A stretch of 64,000 bases of DNA from Apostichopus japonicus (Eukaryota; Echinodermata; Holothuroidea; Aspidochirotida; Stichopodidae). The notes below the pieces were generated by a model. The model had not been told where the DNA came from. It saw only the letters and a program-made list of their open reading frames with translations, and searched no databases. How positions within the stretch are numbered: the first letter of the stretch is position 1; the number at the start of each line of letters is the position of its first letter. This document shows positions 24,096-35,512 of the stretch, in pieces. Made by a program: the position numbers and the translations under genes. The stretch is from NCBI RefSeq assembly GCF_037975245.1, contig NC_092574.1, positions 20,903,713 through 20,967,712 of the forward strand, in the 5' to 3' direction.

Positions 24096-26005
24096 TCTAT
24101 AAAAACGAAAACAAAACAAAATATATTTTAATGAATCCAATTACTCACAGTCATATAGACCTTGACCTCTTGTACAAGCAAATGTTCGTCCTTCCACCTG
24201 ACAGCCTTAGTATTATAGGATCAGGGATTTTAAAGCTAGCCATTTTGGAAGCAGAAGCTAAAGCCATTAATCTGCTCTTACGAATGAGTGTTTCATCTTC
24301 TCTTATATACGAACTTTGTTTTCCGATCACGCACAGACGTGACCATAACATATATTTATGGGTTTGTTTGTTATTTTGGCATGCATCAGCAAAAGTGTAA
24401 GATCTCGAGATATGTCGTTTAAAGTCAGTTCAAAACTTAATACATATGCGTATATAATGTATATGCATAATCATAATGCATATGCATAATCCTAAACTAT
24501 AGTTTGCATACAGGATTCACGGCGGATGTTGTAACCGGTAGATGGTCAAATTTACTTTCGTCGGGTTTCGTATATGGAACATCACATCGTTAATTTATGT
24601 TTTTCAAATGCAATGATCCAAAAACCTTAGGGAAGGAGGAAGAGGGGGAGATTGTTGCCACAATCAAACATTACTTTCGAACCACATTTTTTAATGAGAA
24701 GGATATAATGACAAGTACATGCAAGAAAAAGCCTAACATAATGTTGTTGTGAAGTTCGTTGCGATAATTGAATTCGCGATGTATTCGTCATTATCTAGTA
24801 ACATGTGGTGTTGACTATATATATATACATCAGGAAGTTACTACACATGAATCACATCACCCTGAATAATGAATGTGTAGTCATGTAATTCTATTTTAAG
24901 GACGGTATATGCCGGGAGAATTGCCTCCAGGAAGAATTTGTTTCTCTTTTATAGCAATACAGGGATCTACTTCTCTATGAAACAACGGAACAGTTGATTC
25001 TTTTCTCGAACGTAGAAATTTGAATATCTTATAGTAGCTTATGCATTCGTGTGTATTTCTGAACTGAATGCTCTGTTAGAAACACGTATATAAGCAAGCA
25101 TCAATCAGTTTTGACCATAGAGCTGCTGGAAGTCGTAGCCATAGTGATTATGTATTCCATGTCGAGCTTTCTAAGATATTTGGTTTGGAAGTAGGATTAT
25201 ATAGAGGTAATTCTATTAATTATTATCAGTTTTATATCGCGAATAAACAAGGCAGAGTGTGTATTAAACTAATCTCTATCTCGCTATCTATATATATATA
25301 AATATATACATATTGTTTTATATTTTAGATCCTCATGCAAGCAGGAACTCGCAGGAACTTATTTAATCTATATTGGTCTTTCAATATGTGTGCAATGCTA
25401 TATACCATAAACATTCATTCTCTTCTCACCCTATAGGTCGCGTCAATCATATCAGTAATTTCAAACCCTTCTGTCTTCCTACAAGCAAGTTTTATTCTAT
25501 TATTTTTCTTTAGTATATAGTTGTTTTTCTTTAAAATCCCACAGGGACAGGAGAGAAAAAATGCTTCGCAGATTTCCGTTTTGTCAAGTATAATTATTAT
25601 TATTCAAAAAGGGTCTGAGTAATTTTCACAGTATTATTCTACACGGACAGAATTAATGAATATCGGGCTTTGGCGAAAAAGGTTATGGAAAGGACAAATT
25701 TAGGTGGACAAATGAAAGCAAGAAAAAAAAGGTTAAAAGAAGGTCACTGGTTGATTTGGGTAAATTCTCATCACAAGGCCGTGCTATTAAAATTAACCTA
25801 CATACATGAACACACACGACATCTTGTTAGGGACATATACCGCCTAGTTTCTGATTTAGGTCGACAGACCTTTACTATTTGTATAAGTAAGACGTATGTA
25901 CATCCGTCGTACATAATGAAACTCTCTCTACAAACCTCTCTTCTTTTGAATTTGTTATGAGCCTATACACAGAGAAACCTCGTAACCATGGAAGATAAAA
26001 ACAAC
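24096..26005. other. No gene recognised
   Basis: Overlapping ORFs at 24131-24400 (+) and 24151-24351 (-), and a 96-codon basic ORF at 25670-25960 (+), show no known domain. AT-rich palindromic phrases (ATATGCATAATC) occur near 24455-24490. Confidence 0.4.
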
Positions 26006-26499
26006 CCTAACTATGGAACGCCAAAAGCGCAACGCATTTCGTTGCCTCGATCGATTTCGCCTCCTATTTCGTTGCCTCCTTTTATTTCGTTTCCTCCTTT
26101 TATTTGGTTGCTTCGTTCTATTTCGTTGTCTCATTCTATTTTGCTGCCTCGTTCTATTTCGTTGTTTCCTTTGATTTCATTGTCTCCTTCTATTTCGCTG
26201 CCTCGTTCTAATTCATTGTCTCCTTCGATTTCGCTTCTTCGTTCTATTTCGTTGCCTCCTTTGGTTTTGTTGCCTCGTTTGATATCGTTGCCTCCTTTTA
26301 TTTCGTCGCCTCCTTCTAATTCGTTGTCTCCTTTGATTTCGTTGCCTCCTTTGATTTCGTTGCCTCGTTCTATTATCTACTATCGGTAACAAAAATGATT
26401 TTTTGACCAAAAGTGGCCTTGAAGTTTTAACCCCGATACGGACATCTCTAAACGCGCTGTACGTTATGTGTAATGATCCAAAAGATGATTTTTTTCCCC

Positions 26500-26963
26500 T
26501 TCAAAATCGATTAATTTTAGTTATGGAGCCTACTGGCATGTCCGGTTAGCACCACATTAAAGTAGAAAGGTTCCTCTTTCACGTGGTATACCTCTACTAT
26601 CGGTAACAAAAATGATTTCTTGACCAAAAGTGGCCTTTAAGTTTTAACCCCGATACGGACATCTCTTAACGCGCTGTATATACATAATGTGTAATGATCA
26701 GAAAAATGTAGGCTCCATAACTAAGGTTAATCGATTTTGAAAAAAAAAAATTAAACAGTTTTCTGATCATTAAACATTACGCATACAGCGCGTTTAAAGA
26801 TGTCCGTATCGGGGTTAAAACTTTGAGGCCACTTTTGGTCAAGAAATCATTTTTTATTACCGATAGTAGAGGTATACCACGTGAAAGATGAACCTGTCTA
26901 CTTTAATGTGGTGCTAACCGGACATCTCAATAGGCTCCATAACTCAACTTAATCGATTTTGAA
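26500..26963. repeat. Large internal palindrome with ~200-bp arms inside the foldback element
   Basis: The left arm (about 26500-26704) and right arm (about 26757-26963) are reverse complements around a ~50-bp spacer. Both contain CTACTATCGGTAAC, GACCAAAAGTGGCCTT, ACCCCGATACGGACATC and GGTTAGCACCACATTAAAGT. A further direct part-copy precedes it (26375-26500), and a more diverged inverted part-copy follows (about 26985-27150). Confidence 0.8.
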
Positions 26964-26974
26964 GAATAAAAAAA

Positions 26975-27371
26975 TTAATCAATATTTTAAAACTTTTAGG
27001 CCACTTTTGGTAAAAAAAAATCGGCTTTGTTACCAATAGTAGGTATAACACGTGAAAGAAGAAATTTTATTCTTTGATGTGATGCTAACCGAACCTCCTA
27101 ACTAGGTCGATAACTTAAATTAATGGATTTTGAAATAATAATACGTTTGGATCATAACACATTACCGCGCGTTTCGAGCTAATTTTCCCATTTGCATCCC
27201 ACTCCTGTTAGGATCGAACGGTTTGTAGCCATCGAATTTCAATAAATCAAAGTGTTACTGGTTGTTTTTTCATACCACGTGTAAGAGGAATAACTTAACA
27301 TCGTCATTGTACCTCTCTTGACTGTTGCATATTCTCATAAATTAATTGTTTAGACATTTGAAGAAGAAAAA
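26975..27371. other. Diverged repeat sequence between the nested repeats of the foldback element
   Basis: It holds a diverged inverted copy of the palindrome unit (GGCCACTTTTGGTAA and AATAGTAGGTATAACACGTG can be seen). The rest is AT-rich DNA with no recognised content. Confidence 0.5.
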
Positions 27372-28704
27372 AACAAGAGCCCAAGGGCACTGTGGTTCCT
27401 TGCTTGGGGTATATGACAATACACATAATATTATCAAGCAAGATTGGGCTGAAATAGTCCAAGTAATTGTGGTCCTACATGTTCCCATAAAGTAACCAAC
27501 ACTATAGCCAACACTTTCGTGATCACAAAATGTGATCGGATTTTTTATCAAAAGCCACTTTTGAGATCTAAATATGGCGTCAAAAATGTAAGAAATATAA
27601 GAGACCTACAAGCGTGTCAACAGATATGATAACAATGGTGACCTCAGATGACATGACCTTTAAGTTTCAAAATGTTCCACCACCCCATTCACAACTTGTC
27701 CCAAAATATCAACCATGTCACACCTTGGCATTGAGATTTAATTGCATTAAATGTCAAAAAATTAACTTTGAACTTGTATGTAACTTCACACACAAAGGTC
27801 ACCCGGAGGTCAACCAATTGACATTTTTGATCGGTGAGACCTAAATAGAGCATGACTGTAAAAATTCAAACATTTTTTCTTTGCCCATTTTCTCCCCCCA
27901 TAATACTACTTTTTTAACATTAGCTGACCTTTGGTGACCTTGGATCACATGACCGTTAAGTTTGAAAATATTCCCCTATACCATTTGCAACTTGTCCAAA
28001 AAAATCAACCTTGTCACACCTTGGCACTGGGAGTTATTGCATTAAATGTGTGAAAATTAACTTTGACCTCAAATAACTTCGCACACGAAGGTCAAATGGG
28101 GGTCAACCCATTGACATTTATGATTAGAAGGTACCTTTAACATCTGAAAATAGCATCGAAACTGTAAAAATCCACAAAACACGAAAATGTCACCAGAGGT
28201 CAAATTGAGGTCAAGGGTCACCCAGATGCGGGTCGGCAATTGGATTACATTGAAGCAACTCCCAACCCTAACGGACAATTTGTTCTCAAGTTATCGCAAA
28301 ATACTAGTTTTTTATCATTAATTGACCTTTGGTGACCTCGGATCACATGACCGTTAAGTTTGAAAATGCTCCCCTACCCAGTTCACAATTGTCCCAAAAT
28401 ATCAATCTTGTCGCACATTGGCACTGGGAGTTATTGCAGTTTTAATATTTTCGGTTTTTGGACCATAACTGACCTTTGGTGACCTTTGTGGGCACCAAAA
28501 ACAATAGGGCACACCTTCTCCATATGGCGGATCTATAGTCCAAGTTTGGCCTCAATCCAACATTCCCTTATTGAGATAGAGCGTACCCAAGCAAGTGTCA
28601 CAGACACACACACACACACACATACACACACACATACATACATACACACACACATACGCCAACCTGACTGCATAGGTTCCTTTTGCTAAAGCAAGGAACC
28701 AAAA
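27372..28704. repeat. Interspersed repeat with internal tandem segments, nested in the foldback element
   Basis: Its edges carry a 12-bp inverted match, GGTTCCTTGCTT (27394-27405) and AAGCAAGGAACC (28689-28700). Inside, a segment with GGTGACCTCGGATCACATGA and CCGTTAAGTTTGAAAATGCT recurs near 27630, 27930, 28330 and, in part, 28470. Each copy is followed by an ACCTTGGCACTGGGAGTTAT-like block. A (CA)n run lies near the right edge. No coding potential or superfamily is recognised. Confidence 0.6.
28603..28653. repeat. (CA)n microsatellite
   Basis: CA/CATA repeats inside the nested repeat of the foldback element. Confidence 0.9.
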
Positions 28705-29229
28705 ATGGTATAAAAATTGTCGCAATTTACGCCTTTCTCCACAAGATTTGGTAGGATCACAAGTTTCAGTTCAATATGGATGCAGAAATCGTCCACCATT
28801 TAATTCCAAAATTATAACACATGAAAGAGCAACATCTTCTCTCTCATATGGTGCAATTATTGGCATTTTACAGTATTCATAACGTTAATTATTATCGCTT
28901 TAAAACAGGTACGAAAAAGTAACAGTCTTGTTATTGTCCGCTAATTTAGGCTGCCCTCAGTAGCTGCTGGGGATCCACTTTTCCGCCACATCGTACCCAG
29001 CGCTCTTCACAGTGTACAAACATAAGTGGCCAACGGCGTGTAACGTTGATGTATACACTATTGGCTGCTGTTAGTGGCTGCTCTTAGTGGCTGCTACGTT
29101 CAAACAGGTGCTAGGCTGCTCAGTACGTGCTAGGCACTGTGATCGACCAGGTAACGTTCGCGTTAACCGGCCCGTCGCGACCGAAGGAGAAAAAAGCTCC
29201 GCCCACCAATGCAATACCTAATTAACATA
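28705..29229. other. Interior of the foldback element, unrecognised
   Basis: It has short tandem-like phrases (GGCTGCTGTTAGTGGCTGCT around 29060-29095). No gene, TIR or RNA was recognised. Confidence 0.4.
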
Positions 29230-30377
29230 ACCAGGCGAATTCAATCGAGGCAACGAAATCGAACGAGGCAACGATGTAGAACGAGGCAACGAAATCAATG
29301 GAGGCAACGAAATAGAAGAAGGCAACGAAATAGAAGGAGGCAGCAAAATAGGAGGAGGCAACGAAATCAATGGAGGCAACGAAATAGAAGAAGGCAACGA
29401 AATAGAAGGAGGCAGCAAAATAGAACGAAGCAACGAAATAGAAGGAGGCAACGAAATAAAAGGAGGCAACGAAATAAAAGGAGGCAACGAAATAAAAGGA
29501 GGCAACGAAATAGAAGGAGGCGAAATCGATCGAGGCAACGAAATGCATTGCGCTTTTGGCGTTCCATACCTAACAGGATGTTATATATTCATCAGTTGTC
29601 TCATGTTGATGTCAGATATTTTATTTAGCAGACAAACAGAGATGTACGACCGGCTGTTTGAAATTGTATGTTAATCAAACAACGTTGCCCCCCAATTGTC
29701 AACATGCTAAATGTTGTTATGCGTTCTTTATTGGTTCCGAAACTCCAAAATAATCTTCCAAGAGAATTAAACATGTTGAGTTATTTCACACAAAAATGAA
29801 GGGAACTGCTTTCAGTGCGGAAGCAAAATGCTTTGAAAAAAATAAAAAATAATCGAGATTATTTTTGTGACATTCTATAGCGTCATTAGGCCAAAAAAAT
29901 TTCCTGACATATATATCTTGGTAGTAGAGGTAAGGTAGTTTTATCGTGTGATTTGTGTACGTGTGTGGTCTACTCGTTTCTAGTTTATGCGTGCTATTTT
30001 GTATCATCTTTATTAACAATCTCTTATTTTCCAAATTTTATTTCAACATTCTTTCGTTGCATAAATTATAATTTTCAACATTCGTTCGTTGCATAAATTA
30101 TAAAGGAACATAACATGAAAATAATTTATACGATTGATGAAGTCTTTATTAACAATCTGAAACAATGGCTCAGCCGTGATATTAAATGTTCTTATTTCAT
30201 ATGAAAAGAAAAACAAAGAGTTGATATATACACAAATCCAATACAAAATATCAAACAATATCTCAGTTTCAGATTCAAAAGTTATATTAATTATTTTCTC
30301 CTTTACAAAACCGAGCCAAACAAGTCAAATATTAAACAATTTAGTATTTCTTGCTTTTCATTGACCAGAGAAATAAC

Positions 30378-30545
30378 ACCCGATACTCATAGAACCGGGC
30401 ATCAGTAACATCGTGTAACAGGTTTGCAGTAATTACTGTGCCACCTGTAACACATGTTACCGTGTTGCGAACACAGCGCAGTATTTACTGATGCACGGTT
30501 GTGGAACATGAACATTAGTTACTGTACTAGCTATGAGTATCGGGT
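30378..30545. mobile_element. TIR element (ACCCGATA family), short copy
   Basis: Perfect 15-bp inverted ends ACCCGATACTCATAG (30378-30392, 30531-30545). The interior shares CCACCTGTAACACA-GTTACCGTGTT-CGAACACA and TACTGATGCACGGTT with 18815-18900. The flanks contain a shared GAAATA but no clean target duplication. Confidence 0.7.
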
Positions 30546-30737
30546 GGAAATACTGACCTATCAAAGGATTATGAAAAGAAATAAAACCGATAAGGAAATA
30601 TTGACTATCTATAATGAAACGAGTAGCATAAAAAATTGACTATTATTTTACTAATTTATTTTGTTTGCCACAAAAGTACAAAGTGGAGGGAAGTCTTCCA
30701 TAAAGCTTAAAAGCTTAACAATGTGGAAGACTCCCTG

Positions 30738-31025
30738 AAGAAAAGAAAAGAAAAGAAAAGATAAGAAAAGAAAAGAAAAGAAAAGAAAAGAAAAGAAAAG
30801 AAAAGAAAAGAAAAGAAAAGAAAAGAAAAGAAAAGAAAAGAAAAGAAAAGAAAAGAAAAGAAAAGAAAAGAAAAGAAAAGAAAAGAAAAGAAAAGAAAAG
30901 AAAAGAAAAGAAAAGAAAAGAAAAGAAAAGAAAAGAAAAGAAAAGAAAAGAAAAGAAAAGAAAAGAAAAGAAAAGAAAAGAAAAGAAAAGAAAAGAAAAG
31001 AAAAGAAAAGAAAAGAAAAGAAAAG

Positions 31026-31056
<31 letters not shown>

Positions 31057-31078
31057 GAAAAGAAAAGAAAAGAAAAAA
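30738..31078 (+). repeat. (AAAAG)n microsatellite, ~340 bp
   Basis: An almost pure pentanucleotide array with a GATAAG interruption near the start and an extra-A unit near the end. It is preceded by a hairpin (GGGAAGTCTTCCA / TGGAAGACTCCC, 30687-30735). Confidence 0.97.
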
Positions 31079-31198
31079 CAAAATATATATATGTGTATGA
31101 ATACATACATAGATATAAGTACAAATTAAATGTTCAATATATATAGTAATTACATACAGGTATAATATAGTTTTAGTCAGTAACTAGCTATTATTTCC

Positions 31199-31503
31199 TT
31201 ACAAAACCACTACCGTTGTGACTGACTTTTTATTCTTTAAATCGTTCATTAGAAGATTCCATGTTTTTGTTGCACGGTTTTGTAGGCTTAAAGTTCCAAT
31301 GGTGGTATTGTAGAGATTATAGTGGGCATGATTAGCATGCCTCGTGTTTTGATTATGTACATCTCTGTTACTGGTTAAAAAATTGTCAAAGGCAGCTGGT
31401 AGTAATCCATTCCAGGTCTTGTAGGCAAATAATGCAAGCTTAACTTTAATGCGATCGTGCAATTTTAGTAAGTTGAGTTTCTTAAATAGAGGACTGGTGT
31501 GCT
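31199..31503 (-). pseudogene. Non-LTR retrotransposon ORF2 fragment (C-terminal part after the reverse-transcriptase core), 5'-truncated
   Basis: The open frame reads from about 31503 down to 31199. It carries the layout usual for the region after the RT fingers/palm in Jockey/CR1-like LINEs: a TSPLFKKLNLLKLHDRIKVK-type helix, then FAYKTWNGLLPAAF, an N-T-R-H box (QNTRHANHAHYNL) and the final TKTWNLLMNDLKNKKSV stretch. The first in-frame ATG is internal, so this is not a real start. The upstream RT core, endonuclease and ORF1 are absent, consistent with 5' truncation during target-primed reverse transcription. Family-level placement is inferred from the motif style only. It lies just beyond the (AAAAG)n tract. 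Confidence 0.7.
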
Positions 31504-32364
31504 CACGTGGGGCTGAGTGTGTGGCTGAGTGTATTATGTGGGGCTGAGTGTATTATTGATAATATACAATAATACAATCAAAATCAAAACAAAAATCAAA
31601 ACTAGTTTCATTCGAAAAGAGCTGCCATATAGTCTGTAAATTTTATACCGTCTATATCATTTTTGCCTCGAGTCCAATAATAGACAGTCTAACGTCATTT
31701 TCCAAACTTTCAAGTGTCTGGCCGTATTTCCTGTTTCTCCCTCTCTCTAGCTTAGGATCACGACGTAATACACGGCATTAAATGCAATTCTATTTATACC
31801 AGCATTATCCAGTTAGATATAAAAAGATGGTGCGATGTGTACGTACACCCCTCTATATCTCAGTCTAAGCAAAGGTTAGGGATCAACATTCTCTCGACGA
31901 GTTCTTCTCGGAAAACCAAAGAATTGTTTTGCATTCACGAACGAATTTGACATTCTCATCACGTACCTACTCTCGTTAATCGACATCTTCTTATGCGTGA
32001 AGGAAGTACTTATCAGCAGACTGTGTTTTAAGTTCAATTTCAGACAGGACTCTGTGTCTCATCTGATTTAGTTTCCAGTGGTGATCGAATTAAATCATTC
32101 TGGGATTGGCCATATCATTGAAGTTGAGGAGAAAGATGTTCTACTTAACTATGATTATAAAATACAGTCCAAAGAAGAAGAAGTGATGTACATGTGATCA
32201 ACTCAGACGTTTAGGTTTACTTATGATATGTTTTTATAATTAAATACCAGAGAAATACAAAAACAAGAAAACTGTTCGCTAGGTCTGTTTTGAGCGTTAC
32301 GTAAGATCACTATAGACTTTTGCTTAAATAATTACCTTATTCTTCCTCAACTAAGATATATAAG

Positions 32365-32368
<4 letters not shown>

Positions 32369-32443
<75 letters not shown>

Positions 32444-32487
32444 ATATATATATATAGAGAGAGAGAGAGAACTATATATATATAGAG

Positions 32488-32520
<33 letters not shown>
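32369..32520. repeat. (TA)n microsatellite with GA interruption
   Basis: TA runs interrupted by a (GA)n stretch near 32456-32470 and two GAAC interruptions. Confidence 0.95.
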
Positions 32521-32521
<1 letters not shown>

Positions 32522-34179
32522 ATAAAAGATAAACAAGCAAATATCTTTAACAACGACATACTGCTATATTTCGGAGTGGTCACCACTCCATCGTCAGGCA
32601 ATTGTACAAGATCAATTAATTACAAGGGCTAATATACATCCGAAGACGACAATAGTGATAAGCATGAGTGAAATTTTAACCTAGGAATGATTAGAACAAA
32701 CCAGCAATAAAAAGTAAATAGGGATTAAAATAGCTCCAACCCGTAGCTAGTATAGGCCATCTTTAATATGTTGGATATGAAGTATAAGGACAATTTGAAT
32801 AAAGAAATGATTATTAAACAGCCAGTAAATTGATTTGCATATTCTTTCAAGCACTTTCTAGCTCTTTCTTCAGTGCGCGATCACAGGGAAGGGACAGTGG
32901 AAGAAGGTGTGACGTTGGACAAACCAAATGAAGCTGTGCGGAGCACATCTCTTGCAGGAAGGTTGCCCGCGACACGGACGTGTATTACTTGTGTACTTAG
33001 CACTTCGTAATACCTACGTCCGCCGACGTTCACCTCTAGAAATGCCATTTCTGCGTAAGATTTCTACGATATGAATAATCAATCACCTTGTGACCTCACG
33101 TCAATTACCCACTACCTGACGAGAAAAAGCTGTCATGGTACTGAATATTAATGAGATCAACTCGGCAGTGGGCGGAGTCGCTTGCCGTTGTTCATCTCTT
33201 TATACTTTATAGTATATGCTGCGTATATTTTTATCATTTATTACACTTTAATGAGAATAGTGTAGGGGAATACATGACGAATATGATTTTTTCTGATATA
33301 TTTTGAGTCTCACAATTTTCTGACATTTGTTCGAATTAGTACTAGATTATATTCAACGCACTAGAGTTGTGTCCGAGCTCCGCCCATTCTGATACGTGTA
33401 TTCATTTTCCGAACCAATCAACTGTTGGTCGAGCCTATTAGCGACACAGGGTCAGAAATCGGAAAGTTGTAAACAACTACAGATGTCGAATGCGGAGCAT
33501 TCACATCGGTTGCACAGATAAGCAGGAAGGCGGAAATAAAAAGCAGGAAGAAAAGAAGGAAACCCCCCCCCCCCAAAAAAAAAAATGAGCAGAGGAGAGG
33601 AGCAAATTATTTCAGGTTGGAAGCAAATAAGGAAACTAAACAAGAACTAACCAGAGGAAAATAGATGGAATAGCGCTATATAAATATTAACTGTTATGTT
33701 ATGTTATGTTATGACGCTCCTGGCGAAACCACCCTCCCTTTTAGTAACTAATCCACTGTGGGAGTAAACTTTGAGAACACTCTTATAGTGTCATGTAGTG
33801 TACAAAAAATTTGACAGCTTCTTTGGCGGTATTAGAGAAACCGATTAAATTAATAGAATTAGTTGTCTAAATCTTAAAGAGTGAATATTTAATTACTTTG
33901 TGTCCAAAGTGAACAGTTGTTTTTAGGGTAATTTCCCAAAAATCCTCTTTGGCTTTTTGTGTTGGCTCTATCACCCCAATGCATACAGTTGGGTCAATAT
34001 CTTTGGCACTTAAAGTTTCGATCGAAGGTTAAAGCAGAGAAGAGCCTGGTTTTGGCTATAGGTTCGTCGAGCTGTTTGGTTTGGATGGCTCACATATGCT
34101 GGGCCATTCTCATACGGGTGGGGTGGCGGGGAGGGGGGTGGTTGCTTAAAATCCCCGATGTACTTCATTTCCCACATCT

Positions 34180-34255
34180 TACAATAGATCAAGTGGTACC
34201 AGTGGTAAGGACTAAGGCATGAGGGTCCGGGGTTCGGTCATACTTTCGCCTGATG
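34180..34255 (+). mobile_element. Possible degenerate tRNA-like SINE head
   Basis: CAGTGGTAAGGACTAAGG followed by GGTCCGGGGTTCGGTC resembles A- and B-box remnants. No body or tail was identified. Confidence 0.3.
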
Positions 34256-35154
34256 GGTCCCAGGAAGGACAATTTGTGATCAGATCAATAATTCTATGGA
34301 TTGCGTACTCGTTTCTATTTATCATTGATAAATTATATTTATCATTGTTCAATAATTTGAATAATCGAATTGGCCAAACCTATTTTTTTTTTAGGGACAT
34401 TGAGGGACATCTTCATATATCGTAGTGTATAGTCTCATTGTTGCTTGGAATTTACATTGCAATTAAATCTTTAACGACATTTTAACTGCAGCTTGCGATT
34501 GGTTCTCACCTCTATATACTGTTAGGCTAATACAGTTGCACTTTTTTTCATTTTTATTCTCAAGTCCCAACCGCGAATACTCAATTAAAAATAAGAAGAT
34601 GGTATAAAGAATTTCTTCCTTAAATTAAATTTTCATAATATCCTTTCAAATAATTGCTCCATTACATTTTCATGAGCACCCGTAATTAAAATGTAGATTC
34701 ATTAGGTTACCAAATTACCAAATATTTCGGAAAAGAAGATATCAGGTTATTTGAGTGATATTTTAACTATTAGAAATACCCCAAAATATAACATGATTGT
34801 ATGAAGTACAAAATGAGGTTAATGTAATAAATTATCATGCATGGATGAGAATAGTCTGCTGAAAACCTCATACCGTTCTTTATGTAAGTGAATTTTGCGA
34901 GGAAACATTAAAGGGAAGATGGAAATTTAATTTCATTAAATAAATTTCGTGAACTTTTACTGAGCGAAAGAGAATTAATCGAGACAGACAAAGTACTTCA
35001 ATGTCAATAATGTGATGTGACTGTTTCGAGGGGGAAAAACTACCCTGTGTAAGCTGATATTGCTAAAGAAGATATTGGTCAACATTGCCTGGTCACTTTC
35101 TAAGTTCATCTCCTACGTCACGTCTATCATTTGAGGGTAGATGTGGATTCTTCT

Positions 35155-35156
<2 letters not shown>

Positions 35157-35192
<36 letters not shown>

Positions 35193-35239
35193 ATATTATA
35201 TATATTTGAAATCGCAATAAGTTGAAATATCCAAAACAG

Positions 35240-35313
<74 letters not shown>

Positions 35314-35314
35314 A
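35157..35314. repeat. (TA)n tracts around the orphan SINE tail
   Basis: Two TA-rich runs separated by the 37-bp SINE tail copy at 35204-35240. Confidence 0.9.
35204..35240 (-). repeat. Orphan 3' tail of the (TA)n SINE
   Basis: It repeats the last ~37 bp of the SINE (TTTGAAATCGCAATAAGTTG and on to CCAAAACAGT) between two (TA)n runs, one base different from the tail at 35315. Confidence 0.75.
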
Positions 35315-35512
35315 TTTGAAATCGTAATAAGTTGAAATATCCAAAACAGTGGAAACAAATTCCAGCCTCCACCGGGATTCGAACCCGGGCCTCCCGCTTT
35401 ATTTGCGGGCACCCTAACTACTAGGCTATGGACGCTGATTGTATGTCCAGAGTTTCGAAACCGGTAAAGAAGGTCGTAATTCCACTGTAGGCGTTCGTCA
35501 CCTGTATCAAAT
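35315..35512 (-). mobile_element. tRNA-derived SINE with (TA)n 3' tail, copy 1
   Basis: On the minus strand a tRNA-like core (about 35367-35436) shows an A-box-like ATAGCCTAGTAGTTAGGG, a perfect anticodon-type stem (CCCGC/GCGGG) and a B box GGGTTCGAATCCC. The 7-base loop lacks U33 and the acceptor stem is poor. About 75 bp upstream and 50 bp downstream are shared with 52513-52704. The 3' end runs directly into a (TA)n tract. Confidence 0.75.

Larger units (their letters stand above)
26012..29568. mobile_element. Foldback-type transposon with long inverted arms made of 18-bp tandem repeats
   Basis: The two ends are inverted copies beginning TATGGAACGCCAAAAGCGCA. They continue into ~340-360-bp arms (26012-26374 and about 29230-29568) built from an 18-bp unit of the type TTTCGTTGCCTCCTTTTA. 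A 6-bp duplication CCTAAC flanks the element (26006-26011, 29569-29574). Arms of tandem short repeats are the hallmark of foldback elements; sea-urchin TU elements have this layout (from memory, with a different unit length and an 8-bp duplication). The interior (26375-29220) holds nested repeats and no transposase. The arm ORFs (ISLPPF-type hexapeptides) are repeat artefacts. Confidence 0.85.
31504..35156. other. Mostly unrecognised AT-rich DNA
   Basis: It contains a short GGGGCTGAGTGTATTA tandem (about 31510-31555), a probable SINE 3' remnant (TAGCGCTATATAAAT with a TTATG tail, 33672-33713), the (TA)n at 32369 and poly-C/poly-A at 33565. No gene was seen. Confidence 0.45.

Noticed and set aside
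24131-24400. Overlapping ORFs on both strands as an exon
   Set aside because: Neither strand gives a recognisable protein and no clear splice sites were found.
25988-26389. 133-codon ISLPPF/SLPRS-repeat ORF, and its Arg/Gln-rich counterpart at 29209-29628
   Set aside because: Both lie in the 18-bp-repeat arms of the foldback element and are open on several frames and both strands.
30651-31124. 157-codon FLFFSFLFFS ORF
   Set aside because: Translation of the (AAAAG)n array.
35367-35436. tRNA gene
   Set aside because: The B box and anticodon stem look good, but U33 is missing, the acceptor stem does not pair, and the flanks match a second SINE copy at 52.5 kb.
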